Shown here in pieces: positions 45,432 through 54,040 of a stretch of DNA of 64,000 bases. Location of the stretch: assembly GCF_024205705.1 (NCBI RefSeq), contig NZ_CP073115.1, positions 558,001 to 622,000 of the forward strand. Direction: 5' to 3'. This DNA comes from Neisseria subflava (GTDB lineage Bacteria > Pseudomonadota > Gammaproteobacteria > Burkholderiales > Neisseriaceae). Position 1 is the stretch's first letter, and every line of letters begins with the position of its first letter. Made by a program: the position numbers and the translations under genes. The notes under the pieces are model-generated. The model saw only the letters and a list, made by a program, of their open reading frames with translations, did no database searches and was not told the origin of the DNA.

Positions 45432-45448
45432 AATTGGTCAATCCAATT
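45432..45448 (+). promoter_or_regulatory. PdhR/FCD-type operator
   Basis: AATTGGTCAATCCAATT: half-sites AATTGG and CCAATT, one base off the E. coli PdhR consensus AATTGGTnnnACCAATT. It covers the predicted transcription start of the regulator, which suggests autorepression. Confidence 0.65.
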
Positions 45449-45494
45449 TATGGCCGTCTGAATAAAACTGTCCTTCAATCATCAGGAATACAAC

Positions 45495-46268
45495 ATGACG
45501 AAATTGGTTCGTCCGCAAAAAATCAGCGATCAGGTCTTAGCCGTTTTGGAAGAACGTATCGCTACCGGCATTTATGAAGAAGGCAGTAAATTGCCTCCCG
45601 AACGTACGCTTGCGGAAGAATTCGGCGTATCGCGTCCGTCGGTCAGGGTGGCATTGAATATCTTGATTGCCAAGCAGGTTTTGGAAGCGCGGCAGGGCGA
45701 TGGCTATTATGTTTCCGTCAAGCCGCAGCAGGATTTTTTGCAAAGCTGGCAGGAGTTGCTCGGCAAACATACCAATTGGGAAACAGACGTATTCGATTTC
45801 AGCTGCCACGTTGAAGGCTGTATGGCAGCTTTGGCCGCCGAAAGACGGACTGACGCCGATTTGAAACGCATTGACTTCTGGCGGCAGAAGTTCGAGACGG
45901 CTTGTGAAAGCGGAAATTTGGAGCATCAAGCCGAAGCAGACGTCAGCTTCCATCAAACCATTGCCGATGCCGCGCACAATATCCTATTCAGCCACCTTTC
46001 CAGCAGCCTGCTCAAAATGCTTTATCAGCAAACACGCAGCGGCATTATCTATATCCATCAAACCGAAGACCCGCGCCCGACATTGATTGCCCAGCACCGC
46101 GCTATTTTTGAAGCCGTTGCCCAAGCCAAACCGGCGGAGGCTGCGGAAGCGGCCAAACTGCATTTGAATTATGTCGCCCGCCGCATTTTGCAGGACAGGG
46201 AATATCAAAGCCGCAGCGAGCATGCGGATGTATTGGCACAAAACGATTTGAAACGGGTAGATTGGTAG
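45495..46268 (+). CDS. GntR-family regulator with FCD domain (PdhR/GdhR/LldR-like)
   Basis: 257 residues. N-terminal winged helix (about 8-75) with L-P-P-E-R-T-L-A-E-E-F-G-V-S-R-P-S-V-R, then an all-helical FCD ligand domain (about 95-235) with metal-type His residues (F-H-Q-T-I, H-R-A-I-F). PdhR and GdhR relatives respond to pyruvate, lactate or 2-oxo acids. A PdhR-like box at its own promoter agrees with this class. It may be the neisserial GdhR, but I cannot prove orthology. It is divergent from the copper receptor; any control of that gene is speculative. Confidence 0.85.
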   Translation: MTKLVRPQKISDQVLAVLEERIATGIYEEGSKLPPERTLAEEFGVSRPSVRVALNILIAKQVLEARQGDGYYVSVKPQQDFLQSWQELLGKHTNWETDVFDFSCHVEGCMAALAAERRTDADLKRIDFWRQKFETACESGNLEHQAEADVSFHQTIADAAHNILFSHLSSSLLKMLYQQTRSGIIYIHQTEDPRPTLIAQHRAIFEAVAQAKPAEAAEAAKLHLNYVARRILQDREYQSRSEHADVLAQNDLKRVDW

Positions 46269-46280
46269 CGTTTAAAAATA

Positions 46281-46313
46281 ATCAGGCCGTCTGAATTTTT
46301 CAGACGGCCTGAT
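46281..46313 (+). terminator. Uptake-sequence terminator after the GntR gene
   Basis: ATCAGGCCGTCTGAA/TTCAGACGGCCTGAT with a 3-base loop, then TTTTG. Confidence 0.85.
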
Positions 46314-46378
46314 TTTGCAAATAAGGACTTTTAGTGCCACAATCTTCATCAATTCTGTCTGAAAACAAAGGAAGCACT

Positions 46379-47572
46379 ATGTACCGTCATGTCGAGTATT
46401 ATCCGGGCGACCCGATTTTGAGTTTGGTTGAAACCTTCAAGCGCGACGAGCGTTCTGAAAAAGTCAATTTGAGCATAGGCATTTATTTTGATGACGAAGG
46501 TAAAATGCCGGTTTTGGAATCTGTCCGCCGGGCAGAAGCAGAGCATGCGGCTGTACCGCGCCCATCTCCTTATCTGCCGATGGAAGGTTTGGACACTTAT
46601 CGAAGCGCAGTTCAGCGTTTGCTGTTCGGGCAGGATAATCCGGCGCTGGCAGAAGGGCGCGTTGCGACCGTACAGACTTTAGGCGGTTCAGGGGCGTTGA
46701 AAGTCGGTGCCGACTTTTTGCACCGTTGGTTCCCCGATGCAAAAGCCTATGTCAGCGATCCGACGTGGGACAACCATAAAGGCATTTTTGAAGGCGCCGG
46801 TTTTGAAGTGGGGACGTATCCTTATTACAACCCTGAAACCGTCGGCGTGAAATTTGAAGAAATGACTGCGTTTTTCAAAACATTGCCGGAAAACAGCGTC
46901 TTGATTTTGCATCCATGCTGTCAAAACCCGACTGGCGTCGATATGTCGCAAGCGCAATGGGATGAAGTGTTGGATATTATCAAAACGCACAAGCTGATTC
47001 CGTTTATGGATATTGCCTATCAAGGTTTCGGCGAGGATTTGGACAACGATGCCTATGCAATCCGTAAAGCCGTCGAAATGGGACTACCTTTGTTTGTCAG
47101 CAACTCTTTCTCGAAAAACCTGTCGCTGTACGGAGAGCGCGTCGGCGGTTTGAGCGTAGTGTGTCCCAATAAGGAAGAAGCAGAGCTGGTGTTCGGACAG
47201 TTGAAATTTACCGTCCGCCGTATTTATTCCAGTCCTGCCGCACATGGCGCATACATCGCTTCTGATGTGATGAACAGCGAGGAGCTGCGCGCTTTGTGGG
47301 AAAACGAGGTTTACGCTATGCGTGACCGCATCCGTGCCATGCGTCAGAAACTTTATGATGTTTTGACGGCCAAAATTCCCAATCGCGATTTCAGCTATTT
47401 CATCAAACAGCGCGGCATGTTCAGCTATACAGGCCTGACCGTAGCGCAGGTACACCGCCTGCGCGACGAGTTTGCCGTTTATCTGCTGGATTCGGGTAGG
47501 ATGTGTGTGGCAGGATTGAATGCATCGAATATCGATTATGTGGCTGAGGCATTTGCCAAAGTGTTGCAATAG
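46379..47572 (+). CDS. tyrB: Aromatic amino-acid aminotransferase (TyrB-like)
   Basis: 397 residues from ATG 46379 with AAAGGAAG upstream (a GTG at 46334 is rejected). A class I PLP aminotransferase with Lys246 in S-N-S-F-S-K-N as the Schiff-base lysine, P-C-C-Q-N-P-T-G and D-I-A-Y-Q-G-F-G. It interconverts aromatic amino acids or aspartate with their 2-oxo acids. A paralogue lies at 54041-55234; the two share the same motif set. The assignment of TyrB here and AspC there is a best guess. Confidence 0.85.
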   Translation: MYRHVEYYPGDPILSLVETFKRDERSEKVNLSIGIYFDDEGKMPVLESVRRAEAEHAAVPRPSPYLPMEGLDTYRSAVQRLLFGQDNPALAEGRVATVQTLGGSGALKVGADFLHRWFPDAKAYVSDPTWDNHKGIFEGAGFEVGTYPYYNPETVGVKFEEMTAFFKTLPENSVLILHPCCQNPTGVDMSQAQWDEVLDIIKTHKLIPFMDIAYQGFGEDLDNDAYAIRKAVEMGLPLFVSNSFSKNLSLYGERVGGLSVVCPNKEEAELVFGQLKFTVRRIYSSPAAHGAYIASDVMNSEELRALWENEVYAMRDRIRAMRQKLYDVLTAKIPNRDFSYFIKQRGMFSYTGLTVAQVHRLRDEFAVYLLDSGRMCVAGLNASNIDYVAEAFAKVLQ

Positions 47573-47618
47573 CCGTTTAATCTGAAATTGAATGTAGTTT
47601 TATTTGAAGTAAATCAAA

Positions 47619-47654
47619 AGGCCGTCTGAAAAATTTTCATCTTTCAGACGGCCT
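47619..47654. terminator. Uptake-sequence terminator tyrB/tRNA-Arg
   Basis: AGGCCGTCTGAAA/TTTCAGACGGCCT, 10-base loop, between convergent tyrB and tRNA-Arg. Confidence 0.8.
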
Positions 47655-47663
47655 CTTTATAAT

Positions 47664-47740
47664 TGGCGCACCCAACAGGGATCGAACCTGTGACCTCCAG
47701 CTTCGGAAACTGACACTCTTCCAACTGAGCTATGGGTGCG
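47664..47740 (-). tRNA. tRNA-Arg (CCG)
   Basis: 77 bases including encoded CCA. On the minus strand: acceptor CGCACCC/GGGTGCG, D-arm AGCTCAGTTGGAAGAG, anticodon loop TTCCGAA (CCG), T-arm CAGGTTCGATCCCTG. It is complete, with no integration scar. Confidence 0.96.
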
Positions 47741-48024
47741 AAAGCCGTAAGGTTAACGCATATTGGCTTTATTGGCAAAGTTTATCTTGAAAGTGTCTGA
47801 AAGTGGCATTGGCGGTCACTTTTTTGCATAGTTGGAATAATCAATTAACTACAAAGGCTTAGCAGAATTTAGATGGCCTTTTGAGGATTTTTGCGTATCT
47901 TTTTCTCAAGATGGATTGGAAAGCCTTTGCGAATTCAGTATAATCCAGCAAAATATTGTTAACTGCGTTTAACACATAAACTATAACTTACAGCACAACC
48001 TAACCTAACGGCGAGGCCTACCAA

Positions 48025-48891
48025 ATGAAACAACTCCGCGACCACAAAGCCCAAGGCTCTGCATTGTTCACCCTTGTGAGCGGTATCGTTATTGTCATTG
48101 CAGTGATTTACTTCCTGATCAAACTGGCGGGAAGCGGTTCATTCGGCGATGTTGCCGAAACAACCGAAGCTGCGACTCAAACCCGTATCCAGCCAGTCGG
48201 CCAACTGAAATTGGGCGACGGTATTCCAGTCGGCGAGCGTCAAGGCGATCAGATTTTCAACAAAATCTGTATTCAATGTCACGCGGCAGACAGCATCGTT
48301 CCCAAAGCGCCTAAATTTGAAAACAAAGGCGATTGGGCGCCTCGCATTGCACAAGGTTTCGATACCTTGTTCCAACACGCTCTGAACGGTTTCAATGCAA
48401 TGCCTGCCAAGGGCGGTGCAGCTGATTTGACCGACCAAGAATTGAAACGCGTCATTACTTACATGGCCAACAAAGCCGGCGGTACTTTCCCTGATCCTGA
48501 TGCCGCAGCTCCTGCCGATGCAGCCGCTTCCGGTGAAGCCGCTTCAGCTCCGGCGGCTGAAGGTGCAGCTCCTGCAGAAGCCCCTAAAGCAGATGCGGCC
48601 AAAGCAGATGACAAAGGTGCGGCAGCTCCAGCAGCCGGTGGCGCAGACGGCAAAAAAGTTTACGAAGCCAACTGCCAAGCATGTCACGGCGGCGCAGTTC
48701 CAGGTGTTCCTCATGTAGGTAAAAAAGAAGACTGGGCTCCTCGTATCAAACAAGGTAAAGACACCCTGCACAAACACGCACTCGAAGGCTTTAACGCAAT
48801 GCCTGCCAAAGGCGGTAACGGTAGCCTGAGCGATGATGAAGTGAAAGCTGCAGTTGATTACATGGCTAATCAGTCTGGTGCTAAATTCTAA
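48025..48891 (+). CDS. cycB: Dihaem cytochrome c5, membrane anchored
   Basis: 288 residues. One N-terminal membrane helix (about 13-35) anchors two class I cytochrome domains with haem sites C82-I-Q-C-H86 and C217-Q-A-C-H221. Each domain has the axial Met in F-N-A-M-P-A-K-G-G. An Ala/Pro linker (about 155-208) joins them, and the domains look like a tandem duplication. In Neisseria c5 passes electrons to the cbb3 oxidase and nitrite reductase; that role is from the literature on pathogenic species. It is monocistronic, with a short GC-rich terminator. Confidence 0.92.
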   Translation: MKQLRDHKAQGSALFTLVSGIVIVIAVIYFLIKLAGSGSFGDVAETTEAATQTRIQPVGQLKLGDGIPVGERQGDQIFNKICIQCHAADSIVPKAPKFENKGDWAPRIAQGFDTLFQHALNGFNAMPAKGGAADLTDQELKRVITYMANKAGGTFPDPDAAAPADAAASGEAASAPAAEGAAPAEAPKADAAKADDKGAAAPAAGGADGKKVYEANCQACHGGAVPGVPHVGKKEDWAPRIKQGKDTLHKHALEGFNAMPAKGGNGSLSDDEVKAAVDYMANQSGAKF

Positions 48892-48915
48892 GATTTGATT
48901 TTGAATTTCGAATAG

Positions 48916-48948
48916 AAGGCGCATTCTGCAAAAGGATGCGCTTTTTTC
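48916..48948 (+). terminator. Terminator after cycB
   Basis: GCGCAT/ATGCGC stem with flanking pairing, then TTTTTT. Confidence 0.75.
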
Positions 48949-49004
48949 GTGCAGGAAATCCGGATCTTGCTATAATACTGAAGTAGTAAATTATTCTCAT
49001 GATC

Positions 49005-49036
49005 AAGGGTCGTTTGAAAGATTCAGACGGCCTTCG
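49005..49036. repeat. Half-degenerate uptake-sequence hairpin before glmM
   Basis: AAGGGTCGTTTGAA and TTCAGACGGCCTT: the left arm has lost the uptake core, but its changes form G-T pairs, so the RNA hairpin is retained. Confidence 0.55.
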
Positions 49037-49107
49037 AATACAATCAAGATTCTTTTAAAGAAGTTCAACAATATTCACATACGACAAAACAATCACGGAG
49101 TTATCTC

Positions 49108-50445
49108 ATGGCAAAAAAATATTTTGGTACTGACGGTGTGCGCGGCGAAGTCGGTCAGTTTCCTATCAATCCTGATTTTGTCCTGAAATTAGGCTATGCG
49201 GCAGGTCAGGTTTTGGTGCAGCACGAAGGCGAAATCAAACCGACTGTCTTAATCGGTAAAGACACGCGTATTTCAGGCTATATGCTGGAAGCTGCGCTGA
49301 TTGCCGGCTTTACTGCTGCCGGTGTCAACGTTATTCAAACTGGCCCTCTGCCAACCCCGGGCGTAGCGTATCTGACCCGTGCTTTGCGTTTGTCTGCCGG
49401 TGTGATGATTTCTGCTTCCCATAACGTTTATTCCGATAACGGCATTAAATTCTTTGCTGAAGGCGGTGTGAAGCTGAGTGATGAAATCGAGTTGGAAATC
49501 GAAGCCAAAATCGATGAGGAAATGAAAACCCAGCCGTCCAGCCGTCTTGGCCGCGCGCGCCGGATTAATGGTGCGGATGACCGCTATATCGAGTTCTGTA
49601 AATCCACTTTCCCAAGTCATTTGGATTTGCGCGGTCTGAAATTGGTGGTCGATACTGCCAATGGTGCAGGCTATGCAGTTGCGCCTAAAGTATTCCACGA
49701 ATTGGGTGCGCAAGTGGTCAGTATCGGTGATGAGCCAAACGGCTACAACATCAATGAGAAATGTGGGGCAACCCATCCGAAAGCTCTGCAAGCGGCTGTG
49801 TTGCAAAATGAAGCCGATTACGGCATTGCCTTGGATGGCGATGGCGACCGTTTAATGATGGTTGACCGCAATGGCAAAGTGTATGACGGCGACAGTCTGA
49901 TTTATGTGATTGCCAAAGCACGCGCACACGAAGGCGTGGAAATCGGCGGCGTGGTGGGTACGGTAATGACCAATATGGCGATGGAAGTTGCTTTGAAAGA
50001 GCAGGGCGTTGATTTCTGCCGCGCTAAAGTGGGCGACCGCTATGTGTTGGAACAGCTCCACCAACGCGGTTGGTTGATTGGCGGCGAAGCCAGCGGTCAT
50101 ATTTTGTGTATGGACAAACACAATACCGGTGATGGCATCATTTCCGCGCTGCAAGTTTTGGCCGCACTGCAAACCTTGAATCAAGACCTTGCCACCGTTT
50201 GCGCCGATTGGCAGCCGTATCCGCAAACCATGATCAACGTTCGCATCAAAAAAGGCCAAAACTGGCAGGATGCTTCCAAAGAGGCTTTGGCTGAAGTGGA
50301 AAAAGAACTCGAAGGCAAAGGCCGCGTAGTCTTGCGTGCATCCGGTACCGAACCTGTCGTACGCGTGATGGTGGAAGCCAAGCAGGCAGACTGGGCGAAA
50401 AAAGGCGCAGAAAAAATTGCCGCTGCCATTCAAGGTCAAAAGTAA
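49108..50445 (+). CDS. glmM: Phosphoglucosamine mutase
   Basis: 445 residues. It converts glucosamine-6-phosphate to glucosamine-1-phosphate for peptidoglycan and LOS. The phosphoserine is Ser104 in S-A-S-H-N, the metal loop is D-G-D-G-D-R, and the sugar loop G-E-x-S-G-H is present. Length and start (M-A-K-K-Y-F-G-T-D-G-V-R-G) are canonical. Confidence 0.97.
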   Translation: MAKKYFGTDGVRGEVGQFPINPDFVLKLGYAAGQVLVQHEGEIKPTVLIGKDTRISGYMLEAALIAGFTAAGVNVIQTGPLPTPGVAYLTRALRLSAGVMISASHNVYSDNGIKFFAEGGVKLSDEIELEIEAKIDEEMKTQPSSRLGRARRINGADDRYIEFCKSTFPSHLDLRGLKLVVDTANGAGYAVAPKVFHELGAQVVSIGDEPNGYNINEKCGATHPKALQAAVLQNEADYGIALDGDGDRLMMVDRNGKVYDGDSLIYVIAKARAHEGVEIGGVVGTVMTNMAMEVALKEQGVDFCRAKVGDRYVLEQLHQRGWLIGGEASGHILCMDKHNTGDGIISALQVLAALQTLNQDLATVCADWQPYPQTMINVRIKKGQNWQDASKEALAEVEKELEGKGRVVLRASGTEPVVRVMVEAKQADWAKKGAEKIAAAIQGQK

Positions 50446-50476
50446 CAGTGTGTTTGATTTTGAATTGAACTAAATA

Positions 50477-50505
50477 AAAGGCCGTCTGTTGTTCAGACGG
50501 CCTTT
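50477..50505. terminator. Uptake-sequence terminator glmM/lolA
   Basis: AAAGGCCGTCTG/CAGACGGCCTTT; the left copy is cut short (CTGTT in place of CTGAA), the right copy is intact. Confidence 0.8.
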
Positions 50506-50521
50506 GTGTTTTATTAGAAGC

Positions 50522-51142
50522 TTAGTTGCTCAAGACATCAACACCTTTAGGAGGGGTAAATTTGAACATACCGCTGGAAAGGTTAGGCTTGGTGTTCAAA
50601 CCGCTGAAGCTAATGCTGGTTTGGTTGCCGAAGCTGTCTTTCAGCTGCATGGCGGCGAGGTTGTCGCCTTTGAAGCCGATGCGTATGTATTGGTAGCCGG
50701 CGTTGTTTTTCTTAGGCGTAGCCAAAACGTAGTCGATACCGTTGGCAGAACCGTCTTCTTTCAGCGTGTAGCTGCTGTCCAATGCCGTTTTGTTGGAGAG
50801 GATGGCGGCAGGGCTGTCGCCGATGGTTTGGTCTTGTGAGGATTTGGTTACTTGCGCCAAATCTACGTCATAGAGCCAAATGGTTTTGCCGTCGCCGACG
50901 ATGGTTTGTTTGTAGGGTTTGGTGTATTCCCATTTGAACAAGCCAGGGCGCAGGATTTTGAATGTACCGTATGTGGTTTGGGTTTTCTTTTTACTGTGAA
51001 CGGTTTGGCTGAAGTTGCCGCTGATACCGTCGGCGTCATTATTAAATTTTTTCAGGGCGTCCACTGCGCCGGCTTGTACAAAGCCGATGGCTGAAGAAAG
51101 CAGCGCGGCAGCGGTCAGGGTGAACAGTCGGGTAGTTTTCAT
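50522..51142 (-). CDS. lolA: Outer-membrane lipoprotein carrier protein LolA
   Basis: 206 residues from ATG 51142, preceded by AAGGAA; the frame opens 36 residues earlier but the signal peptide (M-K-T-T-R-L-F...V-Q-A) begins here. The beta-barrel fold shows S-G-N-F-S-Q-T and the R-P-G-L-F-K-W-E-Y block with the Arg that faces lipid. It ferries lipoproteins from LolCDE to the outer membrane and would carry the HtrA and efflux lipoproteins predicted in this window if they are sorted outward. Confidence 0.93.
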   Translation of the reverse strand: MKTTRLFTLTAAALLSSAIGFVQAGAVDALKKFNNDADGISGNFSQTVHSKKKTQTTYGTFKILRPGLFKWEYTKPYKQTIVGDGKTIWLYDVDLAQVTKSSQDQTIGDSPAAILSNKTALDSSYTLKEDGSANGIDYVLATPKKNNAGYQYIRIGFKGDNLAAMQLKDSFGNQTSISFSGLNTKPNLSSGMFKFTPPKGVDVLSN

Positions 51143-51431
51143 GTTTTGGTTCCTTGTTCGGAGAGATGGGTTCAGTATAGACGTTATGGTGTAACAGGCA
51201 AGGGGCTGAATGGAGGGTTTAATTTGTGTAAATATGGAAAAACTAAGCAAGTATCTGAAATAATTTTATTTCTTTAGACGGCCTGCATTTGGTTTTGACG
51301 TTTTTTTAATGAAGCACACAATGGTTTGGTGTGGTATTTAATGTCATTTTACGGAAAGCGTGAAATTATAGTCTTTCTGTTTGCTTTTTAAAACGGTTAT
51401 AATATTTATCTTTTTAAAACAATGGTTTTGT

Positions 51432-52262
51432 ATGTATCTGAATCCTTATCCTTTATTGGAACAGGCTTTGCTGTCGGATAATCCGGATGAAAAGGGAAGA
51501 TTGACGCAGGCCTTGTTTGCGCAGTTGGGCGAGGCGGAAGGTTTGACGGTTGATGAGTCAAAACCTGTGGATTGCCGTTTTGCCGGACATCCGCCCCGTC
51601 CGCGTTTGGTTGCGCCTTCGGAGGTTACGCCGCGCAAGATGAATACGGTTGAAGGCTATGCGGCCATGTTGCATGCGATTGCGCACATTGAATTTAATGC
51701 GATTAATCTGGCTTTGGATGCGGCGTATCGTTTTCGCAATATGCCGTTTCAGTTTGTACGCGATTGGGTAAGGGTGGCAAAAGAAGAAGTGTTTCACTTC
51801 GGCTTGATGCGGGGCCGTCTGAACAGCTTGGGCTACGATTACGGCGATTTTGAAGCGCACGGGCATTTGTGGGATATGGCGTATAAAACCGCTTACGATC
51901 CTTTATTGCGCATGGCTTTGGTGCCGCGGGTGTTGGAAGCGCGCGGTTTGGATGTCACGCCGGGTATTCGTGCAAAAGTGGCGCAGCGTGGCGATGTGGA
52001 AACCTGCGATGTGTTGGATATTATTTATCGCGATGAAGTAGGGCATGTCGCCATCGGCAATCATTGGTATCAGCATCTTTGCCGTGAGCGCGGTTTGGAA
52101 CCGGTTGCCTTGTTCCGCAGCCTGATTGCGCGTTACGATATGTTTATCTTCCGCGGCTACGTCAATATCGAAGCTCGGGAACGTGCCGGATTCAGCCGTT
52201 TCGAGCTGGATATGTTGGAAGATTTTGAGAAAAGTTTGAAACAGGATAAAAAGGCCGTCTGA
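51432..52262 (+). CDS. DUF455 ferritin-like protein
   Basis: 276 residues from ATG 51432; an ATG at 51381 adds 17 hydrophobic residues without support. The protein shows the helical di-iron pattern: H-I-E-F-N-A, then K-E-E-V-F-H-F and R-D-E-V-G-H-V, so E-x-x-H pairs recur as in MiaE-like ferritins. Function is unknown. One uptake sequence near 51814 is read as G-R-L-N, and a second forms the end of the gene: the last residues K-A-V and the TGA stop are part of AAGGCCGTCTGA. Confidence 0.85.
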   Translation: MYLNPYPLLEQALLSDNPDEKGRLTQALFAQLGEAEGLTVDESKPVDCRFAGHPPRPRLVAPSEVTPRKMNTVEGYAAMLHAIAHIEFNAINLALDAAYRFRNMPFQFVRDWVRVAKEEVFHFGLMRGRLNSLGYDYGDFEAHGHLWDMAYKTAYDPLLRMALVPRVLEARGLDVTPGIRAKVAQRGDVETCDVLDIIYRDEVGHVAIGNHWYQHLCRERGLEPVALFRSLIARYDMFIFRGYVNIEARERAGFSRFELDMLEDFEKSLKQDKKAV

Positions 52263-52277
52263 AATGGTAAAATCATC

Positions 52278-53222
52278 ATGGCACATCATCACGATCATTC
52301 GCACGCGCACACGCATACCGCCAATAAGCAGGTATTGCGCATTTCATTTTTCGTCATTGCCGGATTTATGCTGGTTGAGGCGGTCGGCGGCTGGTTGACC
52401 AACTCTTTGGCTCTGCTTTCCGATGCGGGGCATATGTTCAGCGATGCGTTTTCGCTGGGCGTGGCATTGTGGGCATTCAAACTTGGCGAGAAACAGACTA
52501 CGCTGCAAAAGACATTTGGTTACAAGCGTTTTGAAATTTTGACGGCGATGTTTAACGGATTGTCGCTGGTATTGATTGCGGCGATGATTTTTTATGAAGC
52601 AGTCAAACGATTGTTTTATCCGCCGGAAATTTTGACGGGCGGCATGTTGGTGGTCAGTATCATCGGTTTGCTGGTCAACATCGGCGTCGCCGTTTATATG
52701 TTGAAAAATAGCGATACCGAAGAAAACGTCAATATGCGCGGCGCGTATCTGCATGTAATCAGCGATTTGTTCGGCTCGATAGGGGCGATTGTCGCAGCAG
52801 TGCTGATGATGGCGTATGGTTGGCAATGGGCGGATACAGTTGCCAGCGTATTGGTGGCGGCTTTGGTAGGGCGTAGCGGCTGGAAGCTGTTTAAACAGAC
52901 TTTGCATATTTTGATGGAAGGCGCGCCGGAAAACATCCATACCGATGAGTTGCTCAGCGTTATCCGCAATACGGAGGGTGTAAAATCCGTTCACGACTTG
53001 CATGTTTGGACGATTACCAGCAATATCCACGTTTTGTCCTGCCATATTGTTGTCGATGGCAACATGACGGTTGCAGAGACCGAACAAATCGCCTACCGTA
53101 TCGAACATGAATTGGCGCATCACAACATCGGGCATTGTACGATTCAGATTGAAAGCGAACAGCATCCGCATAAAGATGAAGTTTTGTGTTCGCAGGAAAT
53201 GCACGAACATCATCACCATTAA
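52278..53222 (+). CDS. Cation diffusion facilitator (zinc-type exporter)
   Basis: 314 residues, six membrane helices and a C-terminal cytoplasmic domain. Both metal-site helices carry H-x-x-x-D (G-H-M-F-S-D, H-V-I-S-D), the zinc-type pattern of the ZitB/CzcD class. His-rich tails lie at both ends (H-H-H-D-H-S-H near the start, H-E-H-H-H-H at the end). It exports zinc or a similar ion using protons and is a plausible counterpart to the Znu importer at 38.6-41.4 kb. It begins 15 bases after the DUF455 stop, so the two are probably one operon. Confidence 0.92.
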   Translation: MAHHHDHSHAHTHTANKQVLRISFFVIAGFMLVEAVGGWLTNSLALLSDAGHMFSDAFSLGVALWAFKLGEKQTTLQKTFGYKRFEILTAMFNGLSLVLIAAMIFYEAVKRLFYPPEILTGGMLVVSIIGLLVNIGVAVYMLKNSDTEENVNMRGAYLHVISDLFGSIGAIVAAVLMMAYGWQWADTVASVLVAALVGRSGWKLFKQTLHILMEGAPENIHTDELLSVIRNTEGVKSVHDLHVWTITSNIHVLSCHIVVDGNMTVAETEQIAYRIEHELAHHNIGHCTIQIESEQHPHKDEVLCSQEMHEHHHH

Positions 53223-53230
53223 CCATATTC

Positions 53231-53268
53231 AGGCCGTCTGAAACTTGTTGGATTGTTCAGACGGCCTT
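53231..53268 (+). terminator. Uptake-sequence hairpin between the CDF gene and gph
   Basis: AGGCCGTCTGAA/TTCAGACGGCCT with a 14-base loop. Confidence 0.75.
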
Positions 53269-53291
53269 CTAAAATCATTAAAGGAACACTT

Positions 53292-53942
53292 ATGACCCAA
53301 GCCGTATTATTCGACCTTGACGGCACGCTTGCCGATACTGCACTTGATTTGGGTGGCGCGCTCAACACGGTATTGCGCCGACACGGTTTGCCAGAAAAAA
53401 GCATGGATGAAATCCGTCCGCAGGCCAGCCACGGTGCAAGCGGTTTGCTCAAACTTGGTTCAGGCATTACGCCCGACCATCCGGACTATATGCAATGGCG
53501 CAAAGAGTTTTTGGACGAATACAGCCGCTGCTATGCCGACCAAACCATCTTGTTCGACGGCGTAAACGAAATGTTGGAAGCCTTAGTTCAACGCGGTATC
53601 CAATGGGGCATTATCACCAACAAGCCTATGCGCTTTACCGATATCCTCGTGCCTAAGCTCGGGTTTACCGTGCCTCCTGCCGTCATTGTCAGCGGCGATA
53701 CATGCGATGAACCCAAGCCCAGCGTGAAGCCTATGTTTTACGCGTGCGAACAGATTGGTGTTGAGGCGCAGCGATGTTTTTATGTCGGCGATGCCGAGCG
53801 CGATATGCAGGCAGGAAAAAATGCAGGCATGACGACCGTGCTTGCCGATTGGGGCTATATTTCTGCCGAAGACCAAACCGAAAACTGGCTTGCCGATTTC
53901 CGTATTGCTACGCCTTTGGATTTGTTGGCAATCTTGCGTTGA
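53292..53942 (+). CDS. gph: Phosphoglycolate phosphatase
   Basis: 216 residues from ATG 53292 with AAGGA upstream. HAD family: D-L-D-G-T-L motif I, T-N-K motif II, then K-P and G-D-A-E-R-D motif IV. It removes the phosphoglycolate formed in DNA repair. The Gph assignment follows from the D-G-T-L-A-D-T and H-G-A-S-G blocks; another HAD substrate is possible. Confidence 0.88.
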   Translation: MTQAVLFDLDGTLADTALDLGGALNTVLRRHGLPEKSMDEIRPQASHGASGLLKLGSGITPDHPDYMQWRKEFLDEYSRCYADQTILFDGVNEMLEALVQRGIQWGIITNKPMRFTDILVPKLGFTVPPAVIVSGDTCDEPKPSVKPMFYACEQIGVEAQRCFYVGDAERDMQAGKNAGMTTVLADWGYISAEDQTENWLADFRIATPLDLLAILR

Positions 53943-54040
53943 AACCCTGTAATAATCCGTTTTCAGACGGCCTGAAACGGCGTAAAATCGCACTAAGTTT
54001 GTATTTTTTCAACCGTTTTACACTTGTAAAGAGAAAAATC

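Larger units (their letters stand above)
45067..45494. other. Divergent control region, copper receptor/GntR regulator
   Basis: 428 AT-rich bases. It contains an 18-bp palindrome near the receptor start, and a -35/-10 promoter with a PdhR-like operator near the regulator start. The middle (about 45125-45390) shows no ORF and no RNA gene. Confidence 0.75.

Noticed and set aside
47800..47825. AAAGTG/CACTTT hairpin with T-run after tRNA-Arg
   Set aside because: Only 6 bp and on the upstream side of the tRNA; could be chance.
53774..54040. Upstream extension of aspC
   Set aside because: It runs in another frame inside gph and through an uptake sequence; ATG 54041 gives the canonical start.
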